64,000 nt of DNA, taken from NCBI GenBank assembly GCA_017404505.1, contig JAFRCE010000005.1, positions 1 through 64,000 of the forward strand. Direction: 5' to 3'. Positions 55,019 through 63,672 of the stretch are shown piece after piece. This DNA comes from Solobacterium sp. GTDB lineage: Bacteria > Bacillota_I > Bacilli_A > Erysipelotrichales > Erysipelotrichaceae. The stretch's first letter is position 1. The number at the start of each line of letters is the position of its first letter. A model generated the notes under the pieces. It had not been told where the DNA came from, did no database searches, and saw nothing but the letters and a program-made list of their open reading frames with translations. The position numbers were made by a program, and so were the translations under genes.

Positions 55019-56336
55019 GCAGAAATGGATCGAATACGCTCTGCAGGAAGGTTTCAGTGATTTTGAAATCTACCAGTCTCTCAGCAGTGAAAAGAAAGTC
55101 ACATGGTATGAAGGCCAGATGGATACCTTCGTGACAAGCCGGGTGCTTGGCACAGCCCTGCGCGGAACTTACCAGTCACAGATGGTCAATCTGGCCACGG
55201 AAGATACTTCCGACGATCAGATGGAGCGTCTGATCCGGCAGATGAAGGAACAGTCAGCCGTCATTTCCACGGAAGAGACAGCGGCTATCGCGGCTCCCGC
55301 GGAATGTGAGGAAACGGTTTCGAAGAAAGCCTGGGTACGTCCCGGCAACGAACTGATCAAAAAAACGCTGGCGGAACTGGAAGAAAAGATCGCAAAGGCG
55401 GATCCGCGCATCATTCAGGTCATTCATCTCAGCTGGAACGAAGAAGACAGCAGCCGGGAAATCACCAATTCCAAAGGCATGCGGATCTTCGAAGAAACCC
55501 ACGTGCAGCTTCTGCAGGCAGGTGCCGCGGCAGCTTCCGGCAACGAAGTGAAGAATGATTACCGGGCGGAAGTCATTGAAGACCTTTCCGCGTTCGATAC
55601 GGATGCGTTCGCAAAGAAACTGGCGGAAGATGTCGTCAGTAAACTGGACGCCGTTCAGCTGGAAAGCGGAACGTATCCGGTGATTTTCGAGAAAGGCGCC
55701 ATGACGTCTCTGTTTGCGGCATTTGTGGACCTTTTCTCCGGCGATCTGATCGGCAAGGGCATTTCACCGCTGCGTGACAGTCTGAATACAAAAATCTTTT
55801 CTGACCTGATTACCGTTGTCGACGATCCCCGCAATACCGACGCTGTCATGCTGGCAAATTATGACGATGAAGGCACACCGACCTACCGCAAGGTCCTGGT
55901 TGACGAAGGCGTATTCAAGACGATCCTGCACAGCAGCCGGAGCGCCGCCCGCATGAACATGACAAGCACCGGCAACGGTTATAAAGGTTCCTACACCTCT
56001 CCGGTCGATGTTTCACCGTTCAACTGCTATATCGTGCCGGGTGAAAAGAGTCTGGACGAACTGTGCGCGGATATGAAGGACGGCTACGTCATCACTGACC
56101 TGGCCGGTCTGCATGCCGGTATTGACTTCGTGACGACCAACTTCTCTCTGCAGTGCTCGGGCTACTGGGTCAGGGACGGCAAACGCGATTACAGCGTTTC
56201 GCTGGTTACCGTCGCCGCGAACTTCCTGGAAATGATGAAGCAGGTCACCGCCGTCGGCAGTGATCTGGACTGGAAATATCATTCCATCGTCACACCGAGC
56301 ATTGCCTTCAAAGGCTGCGCCATTTCCGGTAAATAA
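55011..56336 (+). CDS. pmbA: TldE/PmbA family protease subunit
   Basis: 441 aa. It lacks the HExxxH site, as TldE should, and shows the family pattern GNGYKGSYTSPVDVSPFNCYIVPGEKSLDEL and YWVRDGKRDYSVSLVTVAANFLEMM. It partners with the TldD encoded upstream, with an 8-base overlap. Peptide or protein substrates are not evident in the window. A terminator follows. Confidence 0.93.
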   Translation: MNKQKWIEYALQEGFSDFEIYQSLSSEKKVTWYEGQMDTFVTSRVLGTALRGTYQSQMVNLATEDTSDDQMERLIRQMKEQSAVISTEETAAIAAPAECEETVSKKAWVRPGNELIKKTLAELEEKIAKADPRIIQVIHLSWNEEDSSREITNSKGMRIFEETHVQLLQAGAAAASGNEVKNDYRAEVIEDLSAFDTDAFAKKLAEDVVSKLDAVQLESGTYPVIFEKGAMTSLFAAFVDLFSGDLIGKGISPLRDSLNTKIFSDLITVVDDPRNTDAVMLANYDDEGTPTYRKVLVDEGVFKTILHSSRSAARMNMTSTGNGYKGSYTSPVDVSPFNCYIVPGEKSLDELCADMKDGYVITDLAGLHAGIDFVTTNFSLQCSGYWVRDGKRDYSVSLVTVAANFLEMMKQVTAVGSDLDWKYHSIVTPSIAFKGCAISGK

Positions 56337-56341
56337 GCACG

Positions 56342-56372
56342 AAAAAAAGAAGATCATGCGATCTTCTTTTTT
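56342..56372. terminator. Bidirectional terminator
   Basis: AAAGAAGATC pairs with GATCTTCTTT around ATGC, with flanking A- and T-runs. Confidence 0.93.
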
Positions 56373-56382
56373 GCTGGATCGA

Positions 56383-57735
56383 TCAGGACAGTTCCTCGCC
56401 ATAGCGGCTGAACAGCTGAACGTAGAATTCGACGTTGTCACAGAGGACTTCCGTGTCGATATGTTCGTTGACGGAATGGGCGCCTCCGGATCTGCCGTTG
56501 TAGAAGATGCCGGTAAAGCGGTAGACACTGTGCGAGGGAGAAAGGTCACTGTAATAACGTGAATCCGTGCCGCCGGCCATCATGCTGGGAATGAAGGTGA
56601 TGCCGGGATATTTTTCTTCCATGATTATCTGCAGCAGCCGGTAGCCATAGCTTTCGGTGGAAGATACGGCCGGCGGATTGTGGCCCTTGATCAGGCGGAA
56701 CTGCACATCTTCCGGCAGAACGGAGCGGAAGTGCGCTTCCAGATCTTCCAGTGTTTCCGTCGGCAGAATACGGCTGTTGGTGATCACGGAGGCATGTTCC
56801 GGCAGGATGTTGGCCTGGTCGCTGCCTTTGGCCATCGTCGGTGTCGTCGTGGTTCTCAGCATCTGATTGATCAGGGCGCTTTCGGCCGCCAGATCTTTCA
56901 GTACTTCTTCATTTCCTTCCGGATCGGCAAACAGTGTCCGCACGGTTTCGCTCTTGCGGAACGGTCCGTCGGCTTTCATCTGGTTGATGACCGGTTCGCA
57001 GAGCTTCGGGGCCATCCGGTTTTCTTCAAGATCGTAAATGGCTTTGCCGAGTTTTCCCAATGCGTTGTGCAGCGGCGGATAGGCGGAGTGACCGCCTTTG
57101 GCGTCGATGTAGATTTCGTGATCGGCATAGCCTTTTTCCGAGACGAAGATCTCAGCGACATATCTGTCGTTCTTTTTGGAAATGCCGCCGCATTCGTCAA
57201 TGGCCATGCCCAGCTGAATGCCGCGCTTCTGCAGTTCGTCATGCAGAAGAACGCCGGCAGCGCCGGGACCGCCCATGATTTCTTCGTTGTAGCCAAAGGC
57301 GAGATACAGATCATAATCCGGCGTGAAGCCGTCTTCGATCAGAAGTTCAATGGCGTCCAGATAAGCCTGGATATTGCATTTGGAATCGGTGGTGCCGCGG
57401 CCGTACATAATGCCTTCTTCGTCCACGTGGCCGGAGAACGGCGGATATGTCCACATGGCATGGTCGCCTTCCGGCACGACGTCCTGATGAGCTGTCATCA
57501 GCAATGGCAGTTGGCCGGATTTGCCGGTTCCTTTCCAGGTGTAGAGAAGCGCGCACTTGCCGATGATCTCTCTTTTCAGGGTCTTGTGAACAAGCGGATA
57601 TGCCTCTTCGAGACATTTATGCAGTTTCTCGAATTCTTCCACTCTTGTTTTTTCCGGGTCGGCACTGGATACAGTGGGAATCTGCACCATGGCCTGCAGA
57701 TGACGGATGAAACGTTCCTTATCATATGAAATCAT
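56383..57735 (-). CDS. M20 family metallopeptidase (carboxypeptidase/aminoacylase-like)
   Basis: 450 aa from the ATG at 57735 (AAGAGGT upstream); an in-frame start at 57825 is rejected. Zinc and catalytic motifs are TAHQDVVPEG, MYGRGTTDSKCN and the Glu pair in FGYNEEIMGG; the C-terminal MAGGTDSRYYSDL supplies the last ligand. It probably cleaves short peptides or acylated amino acids. It is divergent from the amidohydrolase gene. Confidence 0.9.
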   Translation of the reverse strand: MISYDKERFIRHLQAMVQIPTVSSADPEKTRVEEFEKLHKCLEEAYPLVHKTLKREIIGKCALLYTWKGTGKSGQLPLLMTAHQDVVPEGDHAMWTYPPFSGHVDEEGIMYGRGTTDSKCNIQAYLDAIELLIEDGFTPDYDLYLAFGYNEEIMGGPGAAGVLLHDELQKRGIQLGMAIDECGGISKKNDRYVAEIFVSEKGYADHEIYIDAKGGHSAYPPLHNALGKLGKAIYDLEENRMAPKLCEPVINQMKADGPFRKSETVRTLFADPEGNEEVLKDLAAESALINQMLRTTTTPTMAKGSDQANILPEHASVITNSRILPTETLEDLEAHFRSVLPEDVQFRLIKGHNPPAVSSTESYGYRLLQIIMEEKYPGITFIPSMMAGGTDSRYYSDLSPSHSVYRFTGIFYNGRSGGAHSVNEHIDTEVLCDNVEFYVQLFSRYGEELS

Positions 57736-57879
57736 AGAGACGTACCTCTTTCTTTTTCCACTGTTAATTGTACTGAAAAAACAGAAGGAAAAGAAACAGA
57801 AATGTCCCGGCAGGTATGCGTTCATGTTGAATGAATGACAGAATCATGTAAAATCATACGTAAAAGAAGGGGATAAATT

Positions 57880-59097
57880 ATGAAAAAAGTAGTTTTATGC
57901 GGAAAACTGTTCACAGCCGAAAACAATGACGTGCAGACAAACATGGCAGTCGTTGTGGAAGACAACCTGATCACTGCTGTCGTACCGGCATCCGAAGCGG
58001 ATACGGACGGAGCGGAAGTCATCGATCTTTCTGACAGGTTCGTCATGCCGGGTCTGATTGACGGCCACATGCACTGCACATCCAACGGGGATACAAGGGA
58101 AATCCCCGGCTATTATCCGACAAGTGCCGAAGCGACGCTGAACGGCGTGGTCAATCTGAAGAAGGACCTGCTGGCCGGCTTCACGACCGTCCGTGACGAA
58201 GGCTGCAATGACTTTGAGGACGTGGCGCTGAAGAAAGCGATCAATGCCGGCAAGATCGACGGACCGCGTATGATCACTTCCGGAAAATGTCTGACTGCGA
58301 CCGGTGGCCATGCCGACAGCAGATATCCGTATTACCTGGAACCGGGACAGCATGAATCCCTGGTCTGCGATTCACCGGACGCCGCCCGAAAGGCAGCCAG
58401 AATGGTGTTCAAGTACGGCGCTGACCAGATCAAACTGATGGGAACCGGCGGTGTCATGTCGATGGGCGACGAACCGGGTGCCCCGGAATTCACGTATGAA
58501 GAAATGAAAGCTGCTCTGGATGTTGCCAACTCCCGCGGCCGCATGTCTTCTGTCCATGCCCATGGTGCGGAAGGTATGAAGATCGCGATCCGGGCCGGCA
58601 TTCATTCGATCGAACACGGTATGTTGATGGATGATGAAGCAATCGAAATGATGGCGGAACATCAGACGTTCCTGATTCCGACGATCGTCGCAGCCAAAGC
58701 CATCGTTGAGAACGGTGTCGCTTCCGGCATTCATCCGGAAAACGTGGAAAAGGCAGCACGCTGTGTCGCCAATCATTACGAAAACCTGAAGAAGTGTCTT
58801 GAAAAGGGTGTGCCGATCTGCTTTGGAACCGACGCCGGAACACCGGGCAATTATCATGGCACCCAGACCCGTGAATTCGGCTTTATGCAGGAAGCCGGCC
58901 TGCCGACCGCTTACATCCTGCAGGCTGCTACCAGCCGCAATGCCAGACTGCTGAGAATGGATGACATGATCGGAACGGTTGAAAAGGGCAAACTGGCGGA
59001 TCTCGTCGCCGTACCGGAAGATCCGTTTGAGAATATCAAGACGATGGAAAACGTCTGCTTTGTCATGAAGGACGGCAAAGTATACAAAAACAGCTGA
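57880..59097 (+). CDS. Amidohydrolase (metal-dependent hydrolase, prolidase-like branch)
   Basis: 405 aa. The metal site is HxH in DGHMHCTSNG, with later His in VHAHGAEG and SIEHG and the Asp in CFGTDAGTPGNYHG. A lysine in DQIKLMGTGG would be the carboxylated bridging residue. This branch includes prolidase-like and imidazolonepropionase-related hydrolases. The likely substrate is a dipeptide or cyclic amide. GAAGGGGA precedes the ATG, and the gene has its own promoter divergent from the M20 peptidase. Confidence 0.88.
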   Translation: MKKVVLCGKLFTAENNDVQTNMAVVVEDNLITAVVPASEADTDGAEVIDLSDRFVMPGLIDGHMHCTSNGDTREIPGYYPTSAEATLNGVVNLKKDLLAGFTTVRDEGCNDFEDVALKKAINAGKIDGPRMITSGKCLTATGGHADSRYPYYLEPGQHESLVCDSPDAARKAARMVFKYGADQIKLMGTGGVMSMGDEPGAPEFTYEEMKAALDVANSRGRMSSVHAHGAEGMKIAIRAGIHSIEHGMLMDDEAIEMMAEHQTFLIPTIVAAKAIVENGVASGIHPENVEKAARCVANHYENLKKCLEKGVPICFGTDAGTPGNYHGTQTREFGFMQEAGLPTAYILQAATSRNARLLRMDDMIGTVEKGKLADLVAVPEDPFENIKTMENVCFVMKDGKVYKNS

Positions 59098-59108
59098 GAA
59101 ACGTAAAT

Positions 59109-59148
59109 AAGACCTGCCTGATGGAGTTGTATCAGACAGGTCTTTTTT
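59109..59148 (+). terminator. Terminator of the amidohydrolase gene
   Basis: AAGACCTGCCTGAT pairs with ATCAGACAGGTCTT (with one bulge) around eight bases, followed by T residues. Confidence 0.9.
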
Positions 59149-59169
59149 CATGTTTCTGAGGAATGTGTT

Positions 59170-60384
59170 TCAGCCGGCCTGGCGCCCTTTGAGCCGGTAG
59201 GCGGTCTGGACCATGATTAGCGAGGTCAGGATCATGCAGCACATCATGAGGCAGACCGGTGTATAAGATCCGCTTATGTCATACATGGCGCCGGCAACGG
59301 TCGTGAATACGGCATTCGAGACCGTTGTTGTCATCGCCAGTTTCGGATAGGCGTTGCTGTACTGGGAGGGAGGAAACATCTCTCTTGCCAGAATCGGCGT
59401 TGCCACCGTGCCAAGTGAATAGCACAGGCCATACAGACACGCGGCGCCCACCAGAATGACAGCCGTGCGGCTGAAGGCCAGGAAAACGGCCGAAACGGCA
59501 ATGATGACGGTATAAATACTGACGGAAATCCGGGCGCCGAACCGGTCGATCATGGCACCGAGAATCACTTTGCCGGTGGTATTGGAAACCATGCACACAC
59601 TGACCATCAGAGCGCCGATGGAAGCCAGTCCGCAGGATTCCGCAAGACCGGAGAAATGCGGCGGCAGGGCGGCGTTTCCGGCTGCGCATGCCGCAAATAC
59701 GGCCAGTACCAGAAACATGGAGACAGATATCTTTTGCGGAGCCGTTACCGTCTGCTGATCAGAATCAGCCTGGCGGACACCGCCATAAGGTTCGCGGCCG
59801 ACGATTTCCGGTTTCAAAGCGATCGGGAACAGGAGAGCCGGCAGATTGAACAGCAGAATGACACCGGCCATTACCATATAGGCGGTACGCCATCCGCTTG
59901 CGGTGATCAAAGAGGAAAGAACCGGTGAGAAAACCGCGCCGCTCAGTCCGGCGAATCCCAGGGCAATGGATGTCATCAGGGCATTGTCTTTGTTGAACCA
60001 GTAATTCAGCATGATCGTTACCATAACGGTACCGATCAGACCGGAACCGAAGCCGCGGACACCGTTGAGCAGCAGCATCGGCAGGACACTGTGGCAGAGC
60101 GCCAGCAGAAATGTCGCGGCAGTCTGCAGGAACGTACCGAACAGCACGGTTCGCCGGAAGCCGAAACGAAGAACGGTTTTCGCGGCAAGTAGGCCGGTAA
60201 AGGCATGAACCAGATTGTAAACGGTCAGAGTGGCCGAAACGCTGCCCCGGCCGATACCGAATTCAGATGCGACAGGGGTGAAGAACAGTCCCGCCACGTT
60301 GACACACAGGCCAAGACAGGTGCCGACCAGTCCGCAGCCGGCAATGACGACCATCCAATAGATGTGTTTTGTCTGTTTATTCAT
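59170..60384 (-). CDS. MFS transporter
   Basis: 404 aa from the ATG at 60384 (AGGAGGGA upstream); an in-frame start at 60504 is rejected. Twelve membrane helices are visible, with the MFS loop pattern GRxxx in AAKTVLRFGFRRTVLFG and a second pattern in GAMIDRFGARISVSIYTV. It resembles the oxalate/formate-antiporter-like group of uncertain substrate. It is monocistronic. Confidence 0.88.
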   Translation of the reverse strand: MNKQTKHIYWMVVIAGCGLVGTCLGLCVNVAGLFFTPVASEFGIGRGSVSATLTVYNLVHAFTGLLAAKTVLRFGFRRTVLFGTFLQTAATFLLALCHSVLPMLLLNGVRGFGSGLIGTVMVTIMLNYWFNKDNALMTSIALGFAGLSGAVFSPVLSSLITASGWRTAYMVMAGVILLFNLPALLFPIALKPEIVGREPYGGVRQADSDQQTVTAPQKISVSMFLVLAVFAACAAGNAALPPHFSGLAESCGLASIGALMVSVCMVSNTTGKVILGAMIDRFGARISVSIYTVIIAVSAVFLAFSRTAVILVGAACLYGLCYSLGTVATPILAREMFPPSQYSNAYPKLAMTTTVSNAVFTTVAGAMYDISGSYTPVCLMMCCMILTSLIMVQTAYRLKGRQAG

Positions 60385-60519
60385 CGTTCCCTCCTTTTCG
60401 GAGAATTTCTTAATGCCGTTTTTATTCATTCTACAGAAATATCCTGCAGCATGGCAGATTTTGCCCGGCAGAAAAAGGACAGCTTTCCTTTGGCCGGATG
60501 TCATTTTACATCTAACAAC

Positions 60520-60546
60520 AAAAAAAAACCGCGCCAGGCGGTTTTT
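60520..60546 (-). terminator. Terminator of the tRNA-Lys gene
   Basis: On the minus strand AAAAACCGC pairs with GCGGTTTTT around five bases, followed by a long T-run. Confidence 0.85.
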
Positions 60547-60549
60547 ACA

Positions 60550-60626
60550 TGGTGACTCCTTAGGGACTCGAACCCTAGACCCACTGATTAAGAGTCAGTT
60601 GCTCTACCAACTGAGCTAAGGAGTCA
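60550..60626 (-). tRNA. tRNA-Lys (anticodon CTT)
   Basis: 77 bases on the minus strand. The acceptor stem TGACTCC pairs with GGAGTCA, the anticodon loop is CTCTTAA, giving the anticodon CTT for AAG codons, and the T-loop is GGTTCGAGT. The 3' CCA is encoded. Terminator downstream, promoter at 60645-60673. Confidence 0.96.
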
Positions 60627-60644
60627 TTTTTTCAGTGCTTATTG

Positions 60645-60673
60645 ATTATATAACCCATTTTCGGATATTTCAA
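60645..60673 (-). promoter_or_regulatory. Promoter of the tRNA-Lys gene
   Basis: On the minus strand TTGAAA (60673-60668), a 17-base spacer and TATAAT (60650-60645), all consensus or near-consensus, as expected for a stable RNA gene. Confidence 0.85.
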
Positions 60674-60685
60674 GGGGAAAATAAA

Positions 60686-60734
60686 AAAAGCATGCCGGTT
60701 TCAGACGGACCGGCAAGGGAGGGACCGGTCCGTC
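60686..60734 (-). promoter_or_regulatory. Two overlapping, mutually exclusive hairpins
   Basis: On the minus strand, GACGGACCGG pairs with CCGGTCCGTC (10 bp, 11-base loop, 60734-60704). The 3' arm of this hairpin also contains part of GCCGGT, which can pair with ACCGGC just downstream (60715-60695), followed by TTTTTTT. One fold excludes the other, like an attenuator, lying between the 59-aa gene and the tRNA-Lys gene. Confidence 0.6.
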
Positions 60735-60744
60735 TTTACAGCAT

Positions 60745-60924
60745 TTACGAAGGGATGTCATCGGCAAGTGCTGATACAGCGATCGGATCGAAACCTTCCG
60801 AGAGCGCGATACAGAGCTGTTCGGGTGTCAGTTCTTCTGTATGGATGACGTTTTTTTCGGGAAGACGGGTCTTTTGTCTTTCCCCGGAGACTTCTTTTTT
60901 ACGAATGTGTATCAGTTTTGCCAT
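60745..60924 (-). CDS. Small protein of unknown function (59 aa), leaderless
   Basis: 59 aa: MAKLIHIRKKEVSGERQKT, ending IAVSALADDIPS; basic N-terminal half, acidic C-terminal half with EELTPEQLCIALSEGFDP, suggesting two short helices. Not recognised. TATACT (60936-60931) ends exactly six bases before the ATG at 60924, as in several larger genes here, which supports it as a real gene. A longer in-frame start at 60963 has no promoter or ribosome binding site in suitable position. Confidence 0.5.
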   Translation of the reverse strand: MAKLIHIRKKEVSGERQKTRLPEKNVIHTEELTPEQLCIALSEGFDPIAVSALADDIPS

Positions 60925-61065
60925 GACCAAAGTATATATGGAGAAACGCGATGCATTGTGCATGATTGTGGACAGTCACTACGAATTTATGTGAAATCTG
61001 TGTTTCATGATAATTTCACATGCTTTTTAAAGAGAGAAATGTATAATACTTGATGGAGGAATTGC

Positions 61066-61917
61066 ATGAAGTCTATCACCAGCAAGATGACCACCCTGCA
61101 TAACGGGACTGTCATTCCCAGTCTTGGTTACCGGGTGGACAAAGATAATAAAGATGAAATCTATGAGAATGTGCTCACTGCTTTGAAGGCGGGCTTCCGG
61201 CATATTGACGTGCCGGTTGATGCGGACAGTGAAAAACTGATCGGCAAAGCGCTCAGAGATTCGGAAATTCCGAGGAATGAATTATTTCTGACTGTGAAGG
61301 TCGGCAACGACGATCACAGCCATGATCTTGCCCTGCGGGGACTGGACCGTACTTTGAAAAGGCTCGGAACGGATTATGCCGACCTGTTCCTGGTCAACTG
61401 GCCCAACCCCCTGAAGTTCAGGGCGGATTATGAAAAAGCCAGTATCGATACATGGCGCGGTCTGGAAACGGCGTATAAGCAGGGCCGGGTCAGATCCATC
61501 GGTCTGGCGAATTCCCATGCCCATCATATTGAACACATTCTGGAGTACGCGGAAATCGCGCCGATGGTCAATCAGGCCCGTATCTATCCCGGTTTCCCGT
61601 TCAATAACAACCTGAGCTGCGCGGACGATCACAACATACAGACGATCGGTTTCCTGCCGCCGAAACATGATGAAATCCTGAAATCAAGAGAACTGAAGAT
61701 CTTCGCTGAGAAGTATCATGTCACGCCCCGGCATGTATGTATCCGCTATCTTCTTGAAAAGGGATGCCTTGCCTTATGTCAGGGAAAGGATCTGCAGGAA
61801 TTGAAAGACAGCGTTCAGGTATTTGACTTCAGCCTGACAGACGAGGAACTGAAATTCCTTGATCATATGAAAAACTACGGTCTGGACATGATCGATCCGG
61901 ACACCTGTGATTTCTGA
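61066..61917 (+). CDS. Aldo/keto reductase family protein lacking catalytic residues
   Basis: 283 aa, full length for the AKR family. The TIM-barrel frame is present: HIDVPVDADSEKLIG, LFLTVKVGND, DYADLFLVNWP and a C-terminal LLEKGCLALCQG. Of the four catalytic residues, Asp (D48) and Lys (K78) are kept. The tyrosine five residues after the Asp is A53, and the His of the HWP motif is N111. I infer loss of normal ketone reductase activity, perhaps with a binding or regulatory role. TATAAT and GATGGAGG precede the ATG at normal distances. Confidence 0.85.
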   Translation: MKSITSKMTTLHNGTVIPSLGYRVDKDNKDEIYENVLTALKAGFRHIDVPVDADSEKLIGKALRDSEIPRNELFLTVKVGNDDHSHDLALRGLDRTLKRLGTDYADLFLVNWPNPLKFRADYEKASIDTWRGLETAYKQGRVRSIGLANSHAHHIEHILEYAEIAPMVNQARIYPGFPFNNNLSCADDHNIQTIGFLPPKHDEILKSRELKIFAEKYHVTPRHVCIRYLLEKGCLALCQGKDLQELKDSVQVFDFSLTDEELKFLDHMKNYGLDMIDPDTCDF

Positions 61918-61918
61918 A

Positions 61919-61943
61919 AAAAATGCTCGCAAGAGCATTTTTT
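61919..61943. terminator. Bidirectional terminator
   Basis: AAAATGCTC pairs with GAGCATTTT around GCAA, with A- and T-runs on both sides. Confidence 0.88.
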
Positions 61944-62932
61944 CAGTCTTCTTCATTCAGGAAAATCTGTCGGTTTCCCGGCATGACGTCACATGGCCTG
62001 TGACCGTTGCACATTAACATGCGGGTGGTATCCCAGGCGTCGGCCAGCAGATTTTTCAATGCCTGCCGCTGGTCGGGACTGATCTCGATCTGTTCCGCGG
62101 CAAACATCTCCATGATGTCAGCGAAAGTATTGCCATAGCCGATGTAGCGGAAGATGGCTTCCATCAATGCTTCGGCATAATATTCGCTCTGGTTCAGCTG
62201 GCGGATCAGATAGCGGTTGAGCTTCGCGTAGGCGGGATTGCGGGATGGATAACGGTGATCGAGGATGTCCTTGATTTCGCTGTAGGACGGCATGCCCAGG
62301 GGAATGCTTTCATGCAGCTGGCGCAGTTTTTCCTCGTTGCCCGCATCGTTTAAACCGATCGTAATGACTTCATTGCCCTGCCGGATACAGAGACAGTCGG
62401 GATGATGGATGACAGAAGGCAGAAGCCGCATGACGATCGCGGCATTGTCATCGTCCATTCCTTTTTTGCGGCGGTACATGTCACACAGGTCGTGAATGGC
62501 CAGAAAGCCGTAAAAATTCGGAATCAGGCTGACGCAGTCAAACAGCCAGGATACTTTGCGGCGCAGACTGCTGAAAGCATTCAGGTCAAATGACTGATAT
62601 ACCGCGGCCAGGTCGCCGGGAACCGCCAGGTCTCTTCTGGCATTGATGATCGCCGCGAGATCAAGATGACGCAGCCGGTCGGCACTGCGGTAATTGGCTG
62701 CGGCCGGATGTACGGTCCCGTTGCGGATGATATATTCAAAAAAACGAATGTCGTTGTCATTCAGCACCAGCATGCGGCTGTAAAGGTTCTCGGGATCCAG
62801 CATGGCTTCCGCCAGCTTTTCGGCGGTCAGGACCGGATCGGTTTCCGGTGTCAGACCGGAAGCGCGGGCTGTGTCAGCCAGCCACATGCGGTCATGACTC
62901 ATCAGTAAGGCATCTTTTAATAACAGTTCCAT
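61943..62932 (-). CDS. Unknown 329-aa helical protein
   Basis: Not recognised. No signal peptide or membrane segment. It looks mostly alpha-helical, with features such as LSPDQRQALKNLLADAWDTTRM near the C-terminus and repeated aspartates and leucines. Cysteines are few. ACGGAG ten bases upstream supports ATG 62932. It is monocistronic, convergent with the AKR gene, and divergent from the lipoprotein gene 206 bases away. Confidence 0.65.
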   Translation of the reverse strand: MELLLKDALLMSHDRMWLADTARASGLTPETDPVLTAEKLAEAMLDPENLYSRMLVLNDNDIRFFEYIIRNGTVHPAAANYRSADRLRHLDLAAIINARRDLAVPGDLAAVYQSFDLNAFSSLRRKVSWLFDCVSLIPNFYGFLAIHDLCDMYRRKKGMDDDNAAIVMRLLPSVIHHPDCLCIRQGNEVITIGLNDAGNEEKLRQLHESIPLGMPSYSEIKDILDHRYPSRNPAYAKLNRYLIRQLNQSEYYAEALMEAIFRYIGYGNTFADIMEMFAAEQIEISPDQRQALKNLLADAWDTTRMLMCNGHRPCDVMPGNRQIFLNEED

Positions 62933-63138
62933 AGTCAGATACTCCGTATGGAATTATCATAACCAACAGCGGAACACGTTTGTAATGAAAGTATTTACAT
63001 TCTTTAGAAAGAAATTTACATATTTTGATGAAAAATGTAATTTTATCCTTTATTTTTCCTCTGTTTTTTAGTATTTATTGTATATACCTGTTCTTTGACG
63101 GGGTCAGAAGCGGGTAAGAATCAAAGGGAGGACAATTT
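62933..63138. promoter_or_regulatory. AT-rich divergent intergenic region with repeated TTTACAT motif
   Basis: About 200 AT-rich bases with no ORF. TTTACAT occurs twice in direct orientation (about 62993 and 63013) and once inverted (ATGTAATT, about 63036), giving an imperfect inverted repeat of about 30 bases. Further right, TATTTATTGTATATA could hold the lipoprotein promoter. This arrangement suggests a regulator binding site. Confidence 0.5.
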
Positions 63139-63540
63139 ATGAAAAACACGACAAGAACCTGGCTGGTAAAAGTTGCTCTTGCAGCTACCATGACGTTTGG
63201 AATGGCTGGCTGCGCAGGCGGATCGACATCATCCACACCGCGTACCGGATCCAATAATACAAACTACGAAGCATCCAAGATCGAACTGGCTGATATCAAT
63301 GATCCGGCCGTAGTTGATTCCGGGCTGGTATTCATTGATTCATCACTGCTGACATCCAGTACGACCTTTACATATCAGGGATCTGTTGTCAGTTTCACAG
63401 GTTTCAACCGTGAGATTCAGGGCCCGCAGAAGATCATCATGGCTTACAACAAGGACAATTCCGTCAAGAACAACAAAGTAACTGTCTTTGTCGGCACACC
63501 GGAAGAATTCGCGGCTTATCAGGCTGAAGGCGGCGAATAA
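63139..63540 (+). CDS. Putative lipoprotein
   Basis: 133 aa. The signal peptide (residues 1-25) ends in a lipobox FGMAGC with the Cys as the lipidation site; a Ser/Thr/Gly/Asn-rich linker follows and then a small beta-rich domain (LVFIDSSLLTSSTTFTYQG onward). No family recognised. AAAGGGAGG precedes the ATG. It is monocistronic and lies between a repeat-rich upstream region and a terminator. It probably faces the outside of the membrane. Confidence 0.78.
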   Translation: MKNTTRTWLVKVALAATMTFGMAGCAGGSTSSTPRTGSNNTNYEASKIELADINDPAVVDSGLVFIDSSLLTSSTTFTYQGSVVSFTGFNREIQGPQKIIMAYNKDNSVKNNKVTVFVGTPEEFAAYQAEGGE

Positions 63541-63569
63541 TCAGCTTCCTTAATTGAAAAGCATCAGGG

Positions 63570-63600
63570 AACGGTTTTACACAAAGCCGTTCTTTTTTTG
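63570..63600 (+). terminator. Terminator of the lipoprotein gene
   Basis: GAACGGTTTT pairs with AAAGCCGTTC (one G-T pair) around ACAC, followed by seven T residues. Confidence 0.85.
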
Positions 63601-63672
63601 ACCCCGGGGGAGGCTTACGCAGACGGAATATGGACAGTACAATGATGCAAAGCAGAAAAGGGGAAAACGATT

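Noticed and set aside
63600..63672. Cobalamin riboswitch in front of the CbiM-like gene
   Set aside because: The leader is only about 70 bases, too short, and lacks the B12-box sequence.
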